64,000 bases of DNA from Snodgrassella alvi (lineage in GTDB: Bacteria > Pseudomonadota > Gammaproteobacteria > Burkholderiales > Neisseriaceae): the NCBI RefSeq assembly GCF_002777825.1, contig NZ_MEIR01000080.1, positions 248,001 through 312,000 of the forward strand, read 5' to 3'. How positions within the stretch are numbered: position 1 is the stretch's first letter; each line of letters starts with the position of its first letter. Position numbers and translations under genes: made by a program. Of this stretch, positions 61,820 to 64,000 are shown in pieces. The notes below the pieces were generated by a model. It had not been told where the DNA came from. It ran no database searches and saw only the letters and a list, made by a program, of their open reading frames with translations.

Positions 61820-62368
61820 TTATTTCTGACCGCTGGTGTTGGTATGCCTGCTGGTAAACCATTGCCAGCCATTCCAAACCAGAATATAACCTACAATAGC
61901 CAGTATCGTGCCCAGCACTGGTACACCCAAAAGTAAAGGCTTGCCAAAACGGATTAGCCACTGCCACAGCTCTGCCCCCAGATGGCTTATAGTAAAATCT
62001 GGCAAGGCAGGCATTTCCTGCCCCCACTGACCATCCATTAATCCGGCTCCAATCTGATAGGCACAATAATATAAAGGTATATAAGTTAGTGGGTTGGTAT
62101 ACAACGTCGTCAGCAACGCCAGTGGTAAATGTGTGCGCACAATATAAGCAACAATTAAAGCCGTAAGCATTTGCGTTGGCCCGGGCATCAGCCCGCAAAA
62201 CATCCCTACTGCCACAGCCGAAGCTGCTCGCTCACGGTTTAGCTGCCAGAAATACGGTTGATTAAACCAGCGTGCAAAGGGTTTAAACCATGGTGAAGCA
62301 AACAGTGATGCCTGAGTTGGCATTTTTTGCCTTATATGCTGCATCCATTTGACCACACGATTACGCAT
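61820..62368 (-). CDS. DUF2062 membrane protein
   Basis: 182 aa. NRERAASAVAVGMFCGLMPGPTQMLTALIVAYIVRTHLPLALLTTLYTNPLTYIPLYYCAYQIG is the DUF2062 signature with two membrane helices; a third helix lies near the C-terminus (VPVLGTILAIVGYILVW). Function unknown; often near envelope genes. Confidence 0.88.
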   Translation of the reverse strand: MRNRVVKWMQHIRQKMPTQASLFASPWFKPFARWFNQPYFWQLNRERAASAVAVGMFCGLMPGPTQMLTALIVAYIVRTHLPLALLTTLYTNPLTYIPLYYCAYQIGAGLMDGQWGQEMPALPDFTISHLGAELWQWLIRFGKPLLLGVPVLGTILAIVGYILVWNGWQWFTSRHTNTSGQK

Positions 62369-62571
62369 AATATCGCTCTGACTGGTTTAAAGAAAAGCAA
62401 ATACAGATTTTCATACTGATTCAAAATAACCTGTTTGATTTATTGTCAGAATTAGCTATTACAGTTTGTGCTTTATCAATTTTGCACATGGACATCTGTT
62501 TTGCTCAACCTGATATTTTGTTTATTTTGCCTGAAGCTTTAATATTTTAATACTGTTAATTTGAAAATAAA

Positions 62572-63198
62572 TTATTCCCACTCCTTTGTCCGGTGTTTCT
62601 TTTTAACTAGTACATACACGGCACCATCATTGCGCTCATTCGGCTGCGCATATGCCAGCACCTCCGGATGAGCCATCAACCAGCGCCGTACCAGTGTTTT
62701 TAAAACCGGCTGAAAATCTCTGGAACCCAGTCCACTGCCGTGGACTATCTCGCCAACCACACCATATTGCTGAATGTAATCAATAAATTCATTCAGCACC
62801 TGCTGTGCTTCTTCCTGGCGGTAGCCATGTAAATCAACATAAGCCACAATCGGCCAGTGTTTGGCCTGTAAACGCTGGATATCAGCCTTACCACGGCCAT
62901 TTTTACTGAATACCATCGGTGGCGCATCCTGTTGATTGTCACCGATGTAAAAATAGCTGGCATTGTCCAGCGTTTCTTCCTGCCGCGGGCGTAATTTAAT
63001 CGGCGTATTGTCGCGCGGGTGCTGAAACTGATTTCTTGCTTTTAATGGAATGACATCTTTACCCATTACTTCTGTAAAACTAATATCTGTCTGGCGCTTT
63101 TGTGCTGCTTTGGCCTGCTGCTGTTCTATGGCCAGACGTCTGGCTTTGGCCTGTTTACCCAGTTGCTGCAATTGATCCTGAAATGAGTTTTTAGCCAT
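62572..63198 (-). CDS. Smr-domain protein
   Basis: 208 aa from the ATG at 63198. The C-terminal Smr domain has DLHGYRQEEAQQVLNEFI and VHGSGLGSRD...PVLKTLVRRWL...VLAYAQPNERNDGAVYVLVKK. Family members nick DNA or cut RNA at stalled ribosomes. The N-terminal part is a basic helix. Stand-alone, like E. coli SmrA/SmrB. Confidence 0.9.
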   Translation of the reverse strand: MAKNSFQDQLQQLGKQAKARRLAIEQQQAKAAQKRQTDISFTEVMGKDVIPLKARNQFQHPRDNTPIKLRPRQEETLDNASYFYIGDNQQDAPPMVFSKNGRGKADIQRLQAKHWPIVAYVDLHGYRQEEAQQVLNEFIDYIQQYGVVGEIVHGSGLGSRDFQPVLKTLVRRWLMAHPEVLAYAQPNERNDGAVYVLVKKKHRTKEWE

Positions 63199-63366
63199 TG
63201 AGTGTAACCATTCACATATAAATACCATTTCCATGATTTTAACAGAGCCGCAAATTGTGCGCTAAGCTTGACTTTTATTAATTTTCTGACCGATGAAGAT
63301 AGGATTCATGCCGATTTTCAGTTATCCTAACGCAGTATTGGATATATTCATTCAGGAATAGATTTT

Positions 63367-64000
63367 ATGACGGCAAATAATGTGGTTCCATGCTCAGGAA
63401 AAGAAACTGATGTCATTATTGTTGGATCCGGCCCTGCCGGCTTAAGTCTGGCACGTGCACTGGCTCCCTCTGGGCTGTCAATTACCGTGGTAGAAAAACA
63501 GGAACTGGCTACGCTGGCACAGCCACCTTTTGATGGCAGGGAAATCGCTTTGACACATTATTCCAAGGAATTGATGCAACAACTGGATATGTGGGACAAA
63601 GTTCCAGCCGATGAGATTTATCCCTTGCGCGATGCCAAAGTAATCAACGGCTACTCCAATTATCAGCTACATTTCGAACAGCCGACTATGGCACGTGGCA
63701 AACCCGCCAACTCACTGGGTTTTTTGATCAGTAATCATAATATCCGACGCGCGGCGTATGAAGCAGTACAGCCTTTTAACAATGTCCATTTCATTGCCGG
63801 ACATAGCATTGTTAATGTGCAAAATGAAGCAGCAAATCAGATTGAGGCCACTCTCGATAATGGTCAAACTATCAGCGGAAAGCTGCTGATTGCCGCTGAC
63901 AGTCGTTTTTCCAATACACGCCGTCAGTTAGGTATTTCTGCCCAGATTCATGATTTTGGGCGTACTGTTATTGTTTTCCGTATGCGCCATACCTTGAGTA
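63367..64000 (+). CDS. UbiH/UbiF-type FAD monooxygenase, 3' end outside the window
   Basis: 211 codons are visible. DVIIVGSGPAGLSLARAL is the FAD-binding GxGxxG fold, followed by DGREIALTHYSKELMQQLDMW and FLISNHNIRRAAYEAV typical of the ubiquinone hydroxylase (UbiH/VisC) family; LLIAADSRFSNTRRQLGI is the DG-like motif, here with Ser. AGGAATAG before the ATG. Which ring position it would hydroxylate cannot be told. Confidence 0.87.
   Translation, partial: MTANNVVPCSGKETDVIIVGSGPAGLSLARALAPSGLSITVVEKQELATLAQPPFDGREIALTHYSKELMQQLDMWDKVPADEIYPLRDAKVINGYSNYQLHFEQPTMARGKPANSLGFLISNHNIRRAAYEAVQPFNNVHFIAGHSIVNVQNEAANQIEATLDNGQTISGKLLIAADSRFSNTRRQLGISAQIHDFGRTVIVFRMRHTLS

Overview
The window looks like a chromosomal segment of an AT-rich betaproteobacterium of the family Neisseriaceae. 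The protein style of cmk, aroA, ruvB, metZ, prmB and clpB is Neisseria-like, and the base composition and gene content would fit a bee-gut Snodgrassella-type symbiont. The genus is an inference and I could not search a database. Canonical Neisseria DNA-uptake words are not visibly frequent.

Layout. Positions 1-10600 are ordinary core genome: cytidylate kinase, a membrane protein, aroA, ruvB, a phosphogluco/phosphomannomutase, an MFS transporter, thioredoxin, metZ and yaaA. At 10.7-14.7 kb a small accessory island starts at a tRNA-Ser. The tRNA, its downstream flank and a ~155-aa ORF are duplicated in tandem; the second tRNA copy has decayed. A glycine-rich membrane-active protein and a Mrr-like PD-(D/E)xK nuclease follow. 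Positions 15.3-21.2 kb return to core genes: clpB, a dead serine-hydrolase gene, a CYTH phosphatase and prmB.

From about 21.3 to 61.1 kb lies an apparently complete siphovirus prophage of HK97/lambda organisation. Its structural and lysis genes read leftward: HNH, TerS, TerL, portal, protease, capsid, connectors, tail tube, frameshifted tail chaperone, tape measure, tail tip, holin, endolysin and Rz/Rz1. The early genes (Cro, an initiator with internal iterons, a primase-helicase, a Q-like regulator) also read leftward. Two consecutive LexA/CI-type repressor genes read rightward. To their right is a ~9-kb rightward accessory zone of small genes separated by terminators, with two small leftward genes inside it, ending in a DUF4224 protein and a tyrosine integrase next to attR. 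Core genes (HExxH protein, DUF2062, Smr, UbiH-like) resume at 61.3 kb.

The prophage carries many addiction or defence-like modules: YoeB/RelB, BrnT/BrnA, RelE/HTH, a decayed HicAB, an orphan HigA, a Panacea-domain gene with a membrane partner, and a DUF6978-DUF1828 pair next to the repressors. Several are insertion cassettes with their own terminators, and one cassette is flanked by 35-bp perfect direct repeats. A perfect copy of the repressor operator lies 3.2 kb from the immunity region, in front of a structured non-coding stretch, which suggests that the lysogenic switch also controls accessory genes. Functions for the unknown small genes are left open.
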